A DNA stretch of 64,000 nt, taken from the NCBI RefSeq assembly GCF_003951285.1, contig NZ_RXFQ01000010.1, forward strand, positions 124,001 to 188,000. Reading direction: 5' to 3'. The notes below the pieces were generated by a model. That model saw nothing but the letters and a program-made list of their open reading frames with translations, searched no databases and was not told the DNA's origin. The translations under genes were made by a program, and so were the position numbers. This DNA is from Variovorax beijingensis (GTDB lineage Bacteria > Pseudomonadota > Gammaproteobacteria > Burkholderiales > Burkholderiaceae_C). Positions within the stretch are counted from its first letter, which is position 1. The number at the start of each line of letters is the position of its first letter. Below are positions 25,286 through 33,399 of the stretch, in pieces.

Positions 25286-26545
25286 ATGCAAGAGTCCACC
25301 ATCCAGTACGTTGCCGCAGCCATCTTCGCCGTGGCGCTCCTTCACACCTTTGCCGTCAAGCAGTTCGAGCGGCTGTCGCACCGCTTTCCCCGGCACGCCG
25401 GCCTGTTCCACCTGCTGGGCGAGGTGGAAGTCGTCTTCGGGTTCTGGGCCATCGTGCTCGTTCTTGCCATGGCCCTGCTGGTCGGAGGCGACGACGCGCT
25501 CGGCTATGCGGAGTCGCGCAACTACACCGAACCCCTGTTCGTCTTCGTCGTGATGGTGGTTGCCGCCTCCCGGCCCGTGCTGCGCACGGTCATGTCGGGC
25601 GTGAGCATCATTGCGCGCGTGCTGCCGCTGCCCACGCCCGTTGCAGCGGCATGGCTCGGGCTGGCAGCCGTTCCGCTGCTGGGCTCGCTCATCACCGAGC
25701 CCGCGGCCATGACCATTGCAGCGCTCATGCTCGCGCCCCAGATCTTCAGGACGAAGGTGCCCGAAGCGGTGAAGTACCTCGCCCTGGGCGTGCTGTTCGT
25801 CAATGTGTCGATCGGCGGCACGCTCACTTCCTACGCCGCGCCGCCCGTGCTCATGGTGGCCTCGACCTGGCAGTGGGACAGCGCCTTCATGCTCGCCACC
25901 TTCGGCTGGAAGGCGGCCGTGGCCGTGCTCGTCAACGCCACCGTGGCCACCTTCGTGCTGCGCAAGCACCTGCCCGCGGCATCGGCCGCGGACGCGGCGC
26001 TCGCCGAAGCGCCCGTGCCACCTGCCGTGGCCCTGACCCACCTGGTCCTGCTGGCCGGCATCGTGCTGTTCGCCCATCATCCGGTGGCATTCCTCGGACT
26101 CTTCCTGATGTTCCTCGGGTTCACGCAGGCCTACGAACGCCACCAGAGTCCGCTGATCATCAAGGAAGCACTTCTGGTCGGTTTCTTCCTTGCCGGCCTG
26201 GTCGTGCTTGGCGGCATGCAGCGCTGGTGGCTGGAGCCGGTGGTTTCCAGCCTGGAGCCGCTGGCCCTGTTCTTCAGCGCGCTGGGCCTCACCGCCATCA
26301 CCGACAACGCGGCGCTCACCTACCTGGGCTCGCTGATCACGAACATCTCGGACGAATCGAAGTACATGCTCGTGGCCGGCGCAGTGGCCGGCGGCGGCCT
26401 GACGGTGATTGCCAATGCGCCCAATCCCGCGGGCGTCGCGCTGCTCAAGCGCGGCTTCTCCGACGAGACGATCGGCGCCGGCGGACTGCTGCTGGGCGCG
26501 CTCGGGCCTACGCTGGTGGCCGCGGCGGCCTTCATGCTGTTGTAG
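25286..26545 (+). CDS. putative Na+/H+ antiporter
   Basis: A polytopic inner-membrane protein of about 419 residues with 10-12 hydrophobic segments, matching the family of putative Na+/H+ antiporters related to ArsB/NhaD transporters. Characteristic loops: the N-terminal AVKQFERLSHRFPRHAGLFHLLGEVEVVFGFWA, SLITEPAAMTIAALMLAPQIF, VNVSIGGTLTSYAAPPVLMVAS, ITDNAALTYLGSLI and IANAPNPAGVALLKRGF. The Asp and Asn residues in TDNAALTYLG and NAPNP are plausible ion-site residues. I use ATG 25286 (MQESTIQ). Earlier starts at 25244 (ATG) or 25217 (TTG) would run over the structured leader. Confidence 0.85.
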   Translation: MQESTIQYVAAAIFAVALLHTFAVKQFERLSHRFPRHAGLFHLLGEVEVVFGFWAIVLVLAMALLVGGDDALGYAESRNYTEPLFVFVVMVVAASRPVLRTVMSGVSIIARVLPLPTPVAAAWLGLAAVPLLGSLITEPAAMTIAALMLAPQIFRTKVPEAVKYLALGVLFVNVSIGGTLTSYAAPPVLMVASTWQWDSAFMLATFGWKAAVAVLVNATVATFVLRKHLPAASAADAALAEAPVPPAVALTHLVLLAGIVLFAHHPVAFLGLFLMFLGFTQAYERHQSPLIIKEALLVGFFLAGLVVLGGMQRWWLEPVVSSLEPLALFFSALGLTAITDNAALTYLGSLITNISDESKYMLVAGAVAGGGLTVIANAPNPAGVALLKRGFSDETIGAGGLLLGALGPTLVAAAAFMLL

Positions 26546-26588
26546 CGATGGAACCGCGCGGGGCGCGGGATCGAAAGGAGGCAGGAAC

Positions 26589-28262
26589 ATGCGCACCTTC
26601 TCTCGCATGGGCGCAGCCGCCGGCGCGGTGCTCGCGGCGGCCCTGGCCATCGGCGGCTGCTCTTCGCACGGCAATGCCCTTTCATCCAGAAGCACGAGGG
26701 CGGAGCCGCCTCCCACCGATTGCCGCGCATGGGTGGGCGTCGACCGCAACCAAGAGCTGCCCGGCTACCGCCTGCCGCAACCCGACGGCCGCACCGTCTG
26801 CGTGCCGCTCGGCGTCAACGCCTACCGTCCGCCCGCGGGCTATGCCGGAAGCGACTATTACGTCGACGAATTCACCGATGCGCGCCTGAAGGAGCGCTGG
26901 CGCACCTGCAAGGCCGATGCCGCCTGCTTTGCGCGCATCGATGCGCAGATGCAGCGCTGGCTGCCGCCGAACAAGGCGCGCGCGACGCGTTCGACCGGCG
27001 TGGTCGATCCCTCCGGCAAGATCGACCCCGAGGGCGCCGTCGACCTGCGGCAGATCCGGCGCCCGGCCTTCTTCGCCAAGGCGCCCTATGCCGAGGCGAT
27101 TGCGCGCGCCGATGCCAGCACCTTCGTGGTCGAGTTCACCGTGCCGCGCGACAGCTTCGAGCGCATCGACCTCAAGATGGCCGATCCGGTCAAGCTGCGC
27201 GGCTGGTACATCGAAGGCCGCGGCGTCGACGATGGCAAGGGCGGCAGGATGCGCGCGCTGGCGGTCATGGCGCCGGGCGGCGGCGGGCAGCTCACCGCGA
27301 TCCAGCATCCCGACGAAAAGCCCTACCGCATCGACCCGGCCACGGGCCGGGCGGTCGACATCAAATTTCCGAACGCCACCACAGAGACCATGGGCCAGCG
27401 CTGGTGGCGAGAGAACCTCGATGCACTCCGCCAGGCGGGCTTCGACGTGCTGGCCTACGACCGGCGCGGCGAGGGTATCTCCGGCGGATTCAGCGACACC
27501 CACACGCTGGAGCAGGGCGAGGACGTCTTCCGCGTGCTCGCGCAGTTCGACAGCGGCGACGGCCTGCGGCTGCTCACGCCGGACGGCCGCGTGCTCGAAG
27601 GCCGCGAGGCGGCCGGCAAGCTGCTGGGCGGCATGAAGTCGACCCGCATTCCGATCCTGCTCGGCGGCTATTCGCGCGGCTCGATGTCGACGGCCTGGGC
27701 CATGGCCAGGAACTTTTCGGGCGCGTGCAGCTACGACATGCCGGTGCCCGAATGCCGGCCGCCCAAGGGGCTTGCGAACATCAAGGGCGCCATTTTGTTG
27801 GCGTCCTTCGCGAGCGGCGCGGGCTACCTGCCCGCATCGCCCGACCTGGCCGACCGCAACCTGTTTCTTGGCGGCATGGCGGCGGACCATCACATCCTTT
27901 TTTATCCGAACTCGGCGCCGCTCGCGGGCATGCACAAGTGGCCGGCCGCCTTCTTCGGCAAGGGCCTGTGGGACCGCGCCGAAACACTGGAAGGCACCGT
28001 GGCCGCCTATGACCGCATTCCCGGCGCACGCGAAATCGTGGTGGCCCGCGCACCCCATTCGATCGAGACCTGGCCCGAGAGCGACAGGCAGTACCTGCGC
28101 GAGCGGATGGTCGCCTTCGCGAAGGTGGCGATCACGGGCGGCACCACCGTGCCGGGCGCAAAGCCCTGGTCCAACCTCAAGGAACTGGTCGCGACCACGC
28201 CCGATTCGTGGGAGGCGTCATCGAGGCCGAAAGACGGCCAGGACGCTCAAGCCGGTCGATAG
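26589..28262 (+). CDS. alpha/beta-hydrolase-like lipoprotein of unknown substrate
   Basis: A 557-residue predicted lipoprotein with the lipobox LAIGGC (Cys24), so outside the inner membrane. The C-terminal two thirds look like an alpha/beta hydrolase: RALAVMAPGG and VLAYDRRGEGISGGFSD before the nucleophile elbow LLGGYSRGSMSTAWA (GxSxG-type). A His late in the protein (VARAPHSIETW) could complete a triad. The N-terminal ~180 residues (CRAWVGVDRNQELPGYRLPQPDG and a Cys-containing TCKADAACFARIDAQM) match no family I know. ATG 26589 has the strong Shine-Dalgarno AAAGGAGG. It may share a transcript with the antiporter 43 bases upstream. Confidence 0.75.
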   Translation: MRTFSRMGAAAGAVLAAALAIGGCSSHGNALSSRSTRAEPPPTDCRAWVGVDRNQELPGYRLPQPDGRTVCVPLGVNAYRPPAGYAGSDYYVDEFTDARLKERWRTCKADAACFARIDAQMQRWLPPNKARATRSTGVVDPSGKIDPEGAVDLRQIRRPAFFAKAPYAEAIARADASTFVVEFTVPRDSFERIDLKMADPVKLRGWYIEGRGVDDGKGGRMRALAVMAPGGGGQLTAIQHPDEKPYRIDPATGRAVDIKFPNATTETMGQRWWRENLDALRQAGFDVLAYDRRGEGISGGFSDTHTLEQGEDVFRVLAQFDSGDGLRLLTPDGRVLEGREAAGKLLGGMKSTRIPILLGGYSRGSMSTAWAMARNFSGACSYDMPVPECRPPKGLANIKGAILLASFASGAGYLPASPDLADRNLFLGGMAADHHILFYPNSAPLAGMHKWPAAFFGKGLWDRAETLEGTVAAYDRIPGAREIVVARAPHSIETWPESDRQYLRERMVAFAKVAITGGTTVPGAKPWSNLKELVATTPDSWEASSRPKDGQDAQAGR

Positions 28263-28268
28263 CTCGCC

Positions 28269-28310
28269 TTGACTTGCCCTCCATGATGTTGGATATTCCT
28301 CCGGCATCAT
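28269..28310 (+). promoter_or_regulatory. sigma-70 promoter with flanking inverted repeat; probable leaderless start of the XRE-cupin gene
   Basis: TTGACT (28269-28274), a 17-base spacer, then GATATT (28292-28297). Transcription should begin about 5 bases before, or at, the ATG at 28309, and there is no Shine-Dalgarno. The message would therefore be leaderless or nearly so. The -10 lies inside an inverted repeat, ATGATG at 28283-28288 and CATCAT at 28305-28310, a candidate site for autoregulation by the encoded HTH protein. Confidence 0.6.
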
Positions 28311-28896
28311 GGAAAACCAGCCACCCAGCCTCAACGACCGCATCGCGCAGCGCGTGCGGGACCTGCGCGCCGACCGCGGCCTTTCGCTCGATGCGCTGGC
28401 GGCGCATTGCGGCGTCAGCCGCTCGATGATCTCGCTCATCGAACGTGGCGAAAGCAGCCCCACGGCGGTGCTGCTCGAAAAACTTGCAACCGGCCTCGGC
28501 GTTCCGCTGGCGTCGCTGTTCGAGGCGCCGGTGCCCGCATCGGGGCCGGTGTCCCGGCTGGCCGACCAGCCGCAATGGCGCGATCCGCATTCGGGCTATG
28601 TGCGCCGGAACGTGTCGCCCGGCGGCTCCGCATCGCCGATCCACATCGTCGAGATTCTTTTTCCGCCCAAGGCGCGCGTGGCCTACGAAACCGGCGCGCG
28701 GGAACCGCAGGTTCACCAGCAGGTGTGGGTGCTCGAAGGAACCATCGAGGTCACGCTCGGCGACGACCGCCACCGGCTCTCCGCGGGCGACTGCCTGGCG
28801 CTGGTGCTCGACCGTCCCACCAGCTACTACAACCCCACGCGGCAGATCGCGCGCTATGCCGTCGTGATCGCCACCTCGCCCTCTTCCTGGAGATGA
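28309..28896 (+). CDS. XRE family transcriptional regulator with cupin sensor domain
   Basis: A 195-residue regulator. HTH_3/XRE domain at about residues 8-70 (VRDLRADRGLSLDALAAHCGVSRSMISLIERGESSPTAVLLEKLATGLGVPLASLF), then a cupin_2 sensor domain (HIVEILFPPKARVAYETG, VHQQVWVLEGTIEVTLGDDRHRLSAGDCLALV). This is the SutR/PuuR-like layout in which a small ligand binds the cupin barrel. One base separates it from the GNAT gene, so the two are an operon. The pairing suggests the regulator senses the acetyltransferase's substrate, which is inference. Confidence 0.93.
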   Translation: MENQPPSLNDRIAQRVRDLRADRGLSLDALAAHCGVSRSMISLIERGESSPTAVLLEKLATGLGVPLASLFEAPVPASGPVSRLADQPQWRDPHSGYVRRNVSPGGSASPIHIVEILFPPKARVAYETGAREPQVHQQVWVLEGTIEVTLGDDRHRLSAGDCLALVLDRPTSYYNPTRQIARYAVVIATSPSSWR

Positions 28897-28897
28897 C

Positions 28898-29464
28898 ATG
28901 ACACAACCCGCAGCAGCCCCCACGCCACGCATCCGCGCGCTCTCCAGCGTCGACGGCGCGCATGTCCGGCAGCTGGCCGACGTGCTCGTCGACTGCGTCG
29001 AAGGCGGCGCCTCGGTCAGCTTCATGCTGCCGCTCACGCCCGAGCGCGCCCAGGCCTTCTGGCACCGCGTGGCCGAAGGCGTGGCAAGCGGCGAGCGCGC
29101 GCTGCTGGTGGCCGAAGATGCGCAAGGCATCTTCGGCACCGTGCAGCTGGTGCTCGGGCAGCCCGAGAACCAGCCGCACCGTGCCGAGGTCTCGAAGATG
29201 CTCGTGCACCGGCGCGCCAGGCGCCAGGGCATCGGCGCACTGCTGATGCAGGCCGCCGAGCAGCTCGCGCATGAGCACGGAAAGACCCTGCTCGTGCTCG
29301 ACACCTCCAGCGCCGAGGCCGAGCGGCTCTATGCCCGGCTCGGCTGGACCCGCGTCGGCGTGATTCCGGGCTATGCGCTGCTGCCCGGCGGCGCGCCGTG
29401 CGATACCACTTACTTCTATCGTGCGCTGGCAACGGGTCAGCGCGTGGCGCCGCAGCTGGGGTAG
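28898..29464 (+). CDS. GNAT family N-acetyltransferase
   Basis: A 188-residue GNAT acetyltransferase. The acetyl-CoA binding motif A is VSKMLVHRRARRQGIGALLMQAAEQLA (R/Q-x-x-G-x-G/A as RRQGIG), followed by LLVLDTSSAEAERLYARLGWTRVGVIPGYAL (motif B). The N-terminal part (FMLPLTPERAQAFWHRVAEGV, ALLVAEDAQGIFGTVQLVLGQPEN) fits acetyltransferases acting on small amines or antibiotics. The family-specific substrate cannot be assigned. It lies directly behind the XRE-cupin regulator. Confidence 0.92.
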   Translation: MTQPAAAPTPRIRALSSVDGAHVRQLADVLVDCVEGGASVSFMLPLTPERAQAFWHRVAEGVASGERALLVAEDAQGIFGTVQLVLGQPENQPHRAEVSKMLVHRRARRQGIGALLMQAAEQLAHEHGKTLLVLDTSSAEAERLYARLGWTRVGVIPGYALLPGGAPCDTTYFYRALATGQRVAPQLG

Positions 29465-29571
29465 CTCCAGGGCGCCGCTGCCGCGAGCAAGTGCCGCCAT
29501 GCCGCGCCGGCCCTGCGGTTCACGGCCGCTGGTTTGCGCAGGCCGCGCGCCCTGTCATCATTCGCGCCTGC

Positions 29572-31242
29572 ATGACCCAAGAACCGACGCTCCCCATGGA
29601 TCTGTTGAACCGCGCCAGGCAGATCCTGGCAGCCCCGGACGGCACGCTGCCCGGCGCCGCCGCCACGCCCGAGGCCGGCTGCGTGGTGCTGATTGCGATG
29701 GGCGACGGCGCGAGCCGCGCGCGCGTGGTCGCCGGGCGCGCCGAAAGCGCCGAGCAGGCCTGGCAACAGGCCAGCGATGCAGCCCTTGCGCTCGCGCAGC
29801 GCATCGGCATGCAGCCGCGTCGCGTGCGCGTGGAACTCGTCGACCAGGTCGAGCCCATGAACTGGGGGGCGCTGAAGGCCCGCCTGGCGCGCACCAAGCG
29901 CAACTACTTCAACCAGGGCGTGTCCTTCGACGCGAAGTTCGACGTGGCGCTGCTCGCACCGGAGATCAACGGCAGCGCCGTCTTCTACAACGGCACGGTG
30001 GGCCATGCCGAGCCCAATCCGGGCAACCTGCGCCTTCATGCGAAGCGGCGCTTCGGTGCCGAGCTCGATTTTCCGCAGGACGACGCGGCGCCGGTGTGGT
30101 GCTTCACCACGCGCGCGGCCTATGCCGACGCCGAAGGCGCGTGGCCGATCACCCCCAAGGGGCAGGCGGCGGGCTACCGCACGCTGCCCGCGTGGGACGC
30201 CGGCCAGGTGCGCAGCCTCGTGGACAGCGCGAGCGACTATCTCGCGGCGCAGATCAAGCCCACGGGCGAGTTCCACTACGGCTGGTTCCCGTGCTTCGAC
30301 CGCGCGATTCCCACCTACAACACGCTGCGCCACGCGAGCTCGACCTATGCGCTGCTCGAGGCCTGGGAGCTGACCCGCAGCGACAGCCAGAAGGCGGCCA
30401 TCGACCGCTCGCTGTCGCTCTTGACGAAGCGGCTGATCCGCCAGGCCGAACTGCCGGATGGCACGCGCGCGGCCTACCTGCTGGACATCGGCGACGAGAT
30501 CAAGCTCGGCGGCAGCGCGGTGTGCCTGCTGGCGCTGGTCAAGTACACGGAGCTCACGGGCGATCCGCAGTACCTGCCGCTGATGGAGCAGCTCGCGCTC
30601 GGCATCCAGGCCATGCAGGACCCGGCCAGCGGGCGCTTCGTGCACGTGCTCAACTACCCCTCGCTCGAGGTGAAGGATGCGTTCCGCGTCATCTACTACG
30701 ACGGCGAGGCCGCCTTCGGCCTGATGCGCCTGTACGGGCTCACGCGCGACGAGCGATGGCTCGCCGTCGTCGAGAAGGCCTTCGAGCATTTCATTGCCGC
30801 CGAGCACTGGCGCGCGCACGACCACTGGCTGAGCTACTGCGTCAACGAGCTCACGCGCTTTCGGCCTGAAACGCGCTACTACCAGTTCGGCCTGCGCAAC
30901 GTGGCCGACTACCTGGACTTCGTGCTGGAGCGCATCACCACCTTCCCGACCCTGCTCGAGCTGATGATGGCCGCGCGCGAGATGGTGGAGCGCCTGGCCG
31001 CCGACCCCGCGTTGCGCCCGCTGCTCGAAGGCTTCGACCGCGCCAAGTTCGACCGCGCGCTCGAGCACCGCGCGCGCTACCTGGCCAACGGCTACTTCTG
31101 GCCCGAGCTCGCGATGTTCTTCCGCAACCCGGACCGCATTGCCGGTTCGTTCTTCATCAAGCACCACAGCTTCCGCGTGCGCATCGACGACGTGGAGCAC
31201 TATCTCTCCGGGCTCATTGCCTACTGGAAGCACCGCCGATGA
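29572..31242 (+). CDS. hypothetical protein with six-hairpin (alpha/alpha) barrel-like C-terminal region
   Basis: A 556-residue soluble protein without signal peptide. Residues 1-~200 form an alpha/beta region I do not recognise (VRVELVDQVEPMNWGALKARLARTKRNYFNQGVSFD, LLAPEINGSAVFYNG). From about 215 on there are repeated helix-hairpin units with conserved-looking loops: GEFHYGWFPCFDRAIPTYNTLRHASSTYALLEAWE, IGDEIKLGGSAVCLLALVKYTE, YYDGEAAFGLMRLYGLT and HWLSYCVNELTRF. This resembles (alpha/alpha)6 glycosidase or epimerase folds. Its stop overlaps the galM start by four bases, so a role on sugars or glycans is plausible. ATG 29572 is chosen; 29596 is possible. Confidence 0.75.
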   Translation: MTQEPTLPMDLLNRARQILAAPDGTLPGAAATPEAGCVVLIAMGDGASRARVVAGRAESAEQAWQQASDAALALAQRIGMQPRRVRVELVDQVEPMNWGALKARLARTKRNYFNQGVSFDAKFDVALLAPEINGSAVFYNGTVGHAEPNPGNLRLHAKRRFGAELDFPQDDAAPVWCFTTRAAYADAEGAWPITPKGQAAGYRTLPAWDAGQVRSLVDSASDYLAAQIKPTGEFHYGWFPCFDRAIPTYNTLRHASSTYALLEAWELTRSDSQKAAIDRSLSLLTKRLIRQAELPDGTRAAYLLDIGDEIKLGGSAVCLLALVKYTELTGDPQYLPLMEQLALGIQAMQDPASGRFVHVLNYPSLEVKDAFRVIYYDGEAAFGLMRLYGLTRDERWLAVVEKAFEHFIAAEHWRAHDHWLSYCVNELTRFRPETRYYQFGLRNVADYLDFVLERITTFPTLLELMMAAREMVERLAADPALRPLLEGFDRAKFDRALEHRARYLANGYFWPELAMFFRNPDRIAGSFFIKHHSFRVRIDDVEHYLSGLIAYWKHRR

Positions 31243-32309
31243 ACAGCAGCATCACCACCCGCGAATTCGGCCGCATGCCCGACGGCCGCGTCGTGACCGA
31301 ATACACCCTGGACAACGGCCTTGGCCTGCGCCTCGGCGCCATCAACCACGGCGGCATCGTCACCGCATTGCGCGTGCCGGACCGCCATGGCCGCAGCGGC
31401 AACATCGTGCTCGGCCTGCCGAGCCTTGCGGACTACCTGGGCCCGCATCCGCACCTGGGCACCATCGTCGGGCGCTATGCGAACCGGATCGCGGGTGGCC
31501 GCTTCACGCTCGATGGCGTTGCGCACCAGCTCCCGCTGAACAACGGCGCCAACTCGCTGCACGGCGGGCACCGGGGCTTCGGCACGCGCTTCTGGCAGAT
31601 CGAGCCGGTGACGGCGGACAGCGCGGCGGGCGACATTGCGATCGAGCTTCGCTACACCAGCGCCGACGGCGAAGAAGGTTTTCCGGGCGAAGTGCAGGTG
31701 ACGGTGCGCTACGCGCTCAGCCGCACCGAGAACACCTGGCGCATCGACTACCGCGCCGTGACCGACCGGCCCACGGTGCTGAACCTGAGCCACCACGACT
31801 ACTTCAACCTGGCCGGCGAGGGCGCGGTGCTGGACCATCGGCTCACGATTCCCGCGAGCCGCTACTGCCCGGTCGATGCAGGCCTGATTCCCCTCGGCCT
31901 CGCGACTGTGGCCGGAACGCCGTTCGACTTTCGCGCGGCCACGCCGATCGGCGAGCGCATCGATGCGCAGCACGAGCAATTGCGCATTGCCGGCGGCTAC
32001 GACCACAACTGGGTGCTCGACCGCGAGCCTGCCGGCCTCGCGCTGGCGGCGCGGCTCGAACACGCGCCGTCAGGGCGCGTGATGGAGGTGCACACGACCG
32101 AGCCGGCGGTGCAGTTCTATTCGGGCAACTTCCTCGACGGCAGCCTGCGCGGCGCCGATGGCGAGAGCTTGCGGCGCGGCGCCGGGCTGTGCCTGGAAAC
32201 GCAGCACTGTCCCGATTCGCCGAACCAGCCGGACTTTCCTTCGACGGTGCTGCGGCCGGGAGAAGTGTTCAGCAGCAGCACGCTGCACCGCTTCGGCACA
32301 TTGGCCTAG
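31239..32309 (+). CDS. galM: aldose 1-epimerase (galactose mutarotase)
   Basis: Interconverts alpha and beta anomers of aldoses such as galactose or arabinose; 356 residues. Catalytic residues are readable: His near 108 in NSLHGGHRGFG, His near 186 in NLSHHDYFNL, and the general base Glu near 320 in LETQHCPDSPNQP. The substrate-contact GGYDHNWVLDR is also present. It starts by a four-base overlap with the preceding gene and converges on the lactonase gene (4-base overlap at 32306-32309). It fits the sugar-acid locus by supplying the correct anomer for sugar 1-dehydrogenation. Confidence 0.94.
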   Translation: MNSSITTREFGRMPDGRVVTEYTLDNGLGLRLGAINHGGIVTALRVPDRHGRSGNIVLGLPSLADYLGPHPHLGTIVGRYANRIAGGRFTLDGVAHQLPLNNGANSLHGGHRGFGTRFWQIEPVTADSAAGDIAIELRYTSADGEEGFPGEVQVTVRYALSRTENTWRIDYRAVTDRPTVLNLSHHDYFNLAGEGAVLDHRLTIPASRYCPVDAGLIPLGLATVAGTPFDFRAATPIGERIDAQHEQLRIAGGYDHNWVLDREPAGLALAARLEHAPSGRVMEVHTTEPAVQFYSGNFLDGSLRGADGESLRRGAGLCLETQHCPDSPNQPDFPSTVLRPGEVFSSSTLHRFGTLA

Positions 32310-33262
32310 GCTTTGACGGCCGCTGCGGTGCCGAATTCGGCCGCAAGCAGGCCGGGGCTGCCGATGCGCACCGCGAACAACCCGCCGGCCAGCGGCTCGG
32401 CCTCGAGCTGCTCGGCCGTGAGCCCGCTGCGCGCGGTGCTGATGTAGAGCGTGCACAGCTCCTCGCCGCCGAAGGCGCAGTCCGTGACGTTGCTCGCGGG
32501 CAGTTCGATGCGGCACAGCTCGGCGCCGCTCACCGGGTCGTGGCAGCTCACGCAATGGCCGCCCCAGCGCGCAATCCAGAGGCGGCCGGCCGCGTCGGTC
32601 GTCATGCCGTCGGGCAGGCCGTCGCCCTCGGCGAAGCGAAGCCATACGCGCTTGTTGCCCACGGTGCCGGCTGCGCTGTCGAAGTCGTAGGCATACACGC
32701 AGCCTTCGACCGTGGCGTTGAAGTACATCGTGCGCTCGTCGAGCGACCAGGTCGGCCCGTTGGTCACGGCAAAGCCGTCGTCGTGGCGCGTGCAGCGGCC
32801 ATCGGCGTCGAAGCGGTAGAGCGCGCCGGTCGGCGCCACGCAATCGAAGTCCATGGTGCCGCCCCAGAAGCGGCCCTGGCGGTCGCACTTGCCGTCGTTG
32901 AAGCGGTTGCCGGGCCGGTCGGGTTCGGGCTGGTGCAGGTAGCGCGGCGCCGCATCCACCGCGGGATCGAAGAAGGCGAAACCGCGGCGCATCGTGACGA
33001 TCAGCCCCGGCGCATCGGCGCGCTCGGCCAGCGCGGTGATTTCCTCGTCGAACTGCCAGCTGCGGCGCGCGCCGCTGGCCGGGTCGAGGCGGTACAGCCG
33101 GCTTTCGAGGATGTCGATCCAGTAGAGCCCCCGTTCGCGCGGCGACCACAGCGTGCCCTCGCCGAGCGTGGCGCCCGCGGGCCACAGGCACTCGGGCTGG
33201 CCGAGGATCGATGGCACGCCAAGGGGCGTGGGAGCGGATGCGGTGCGGCCGGTCTGGGTCAT
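32306..33262 (-). CDS. SMP-30/gluconolaconase family sugar lactonase
   Basis: A six-bladed beta-propeller lactonase, 318 residues, that opens the aldonolactone produced by the sugar 1-dehydrogenase. Metal-site Glu is in LGEGTLWSPRERGLYWIDI; the Asn/Asp ligands are in GNRFNDGKCDRQGRFWGGTMD and AVTNGPTWSLDERTMYFN, with AYDFDSAAGTVGNKRVW and PDGMTTDAAGRLWIARWGG later. These fit L-arabinolactonase or gluconolactonase. It is divergent from the SDR gene; promoter TTGATG-N17-TATTAT is read from 33350 down to 33322 and overlaps two candidate operator boxes. Confidence 0.92.
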   Translation of the reverse strand: MTQTGRTASAPTPLGVPSILGQPECLWPAGATLGEGTLWSPRERGLYWIDILESRLYRLDPASGARRSWQFDEEITALAERADAPGLIVTMRRGFAFFDPAVDAAPRYLHQPEPDRPGNRFNDGKCDRQGRFWGGTMDFDCVAPTGALYRFDADGRCTRHDDGFAVTNGPTWSLDERTMYFNATVEGCVYAYDFDSAAGTVGNKRVWLRFAEGDGLPDGMTTDAAGRLWIARWGGHCVSCHDPVSGAELCRIELPASNVTDCAFGGEELCTLYISTARSGLTAEQLEAEPLAGGLFAVRIGSPGLLAAEFGTAAAVKA

Positions 33263-33307
33263 CTGTTTTGCGCCTTTGTTGTCTCTGTCCTTGACGCGGC
33301 GGATCGT

Positions 33308-33361
33308 ATCAAGGCATATTGATAATAGAAACCAAACTATTTGGCATCAAGTGATATTGAT
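33308..33361. promoter_or_regulatory. two near-identical inverted-repeat operator boxes overlapping divergent promoters
   Basis: Boxes at 33308-33323 (ATCAAGGCATATTGAT) and 33346-33361 (ATCAAGTGATATTGAT) agree at 14 of 16 positions, and each is an ATCAA-N6-TTGAT inverted repeat. Their starts are 38 bp apart. On the minus strand, TTGATG (33350-33345) and TATTAT (33327-33322) form a 17-spaced sigma-70 promoter for the lactonase gene. On the plus strand, TTGGCA (33341-33346) and TGCAAT (33364-33369) form a weaker one for the SDR gene. The likely binding protein is the LysR regulator at 34177-35136. Confidence 0.7.
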
Positions 33362-33399
33362 TTTGCAATGTCACCGCCAGCTCTCTGGAGACACCCATC

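Noticed and set aside
25274..26749. Minus-strand 491-codon frame opposite the antiporter
   Set aside because: The plus-strand product has proper membrane helices and family motifs; the antisense one is His/Gln/Arg-rich without structure.
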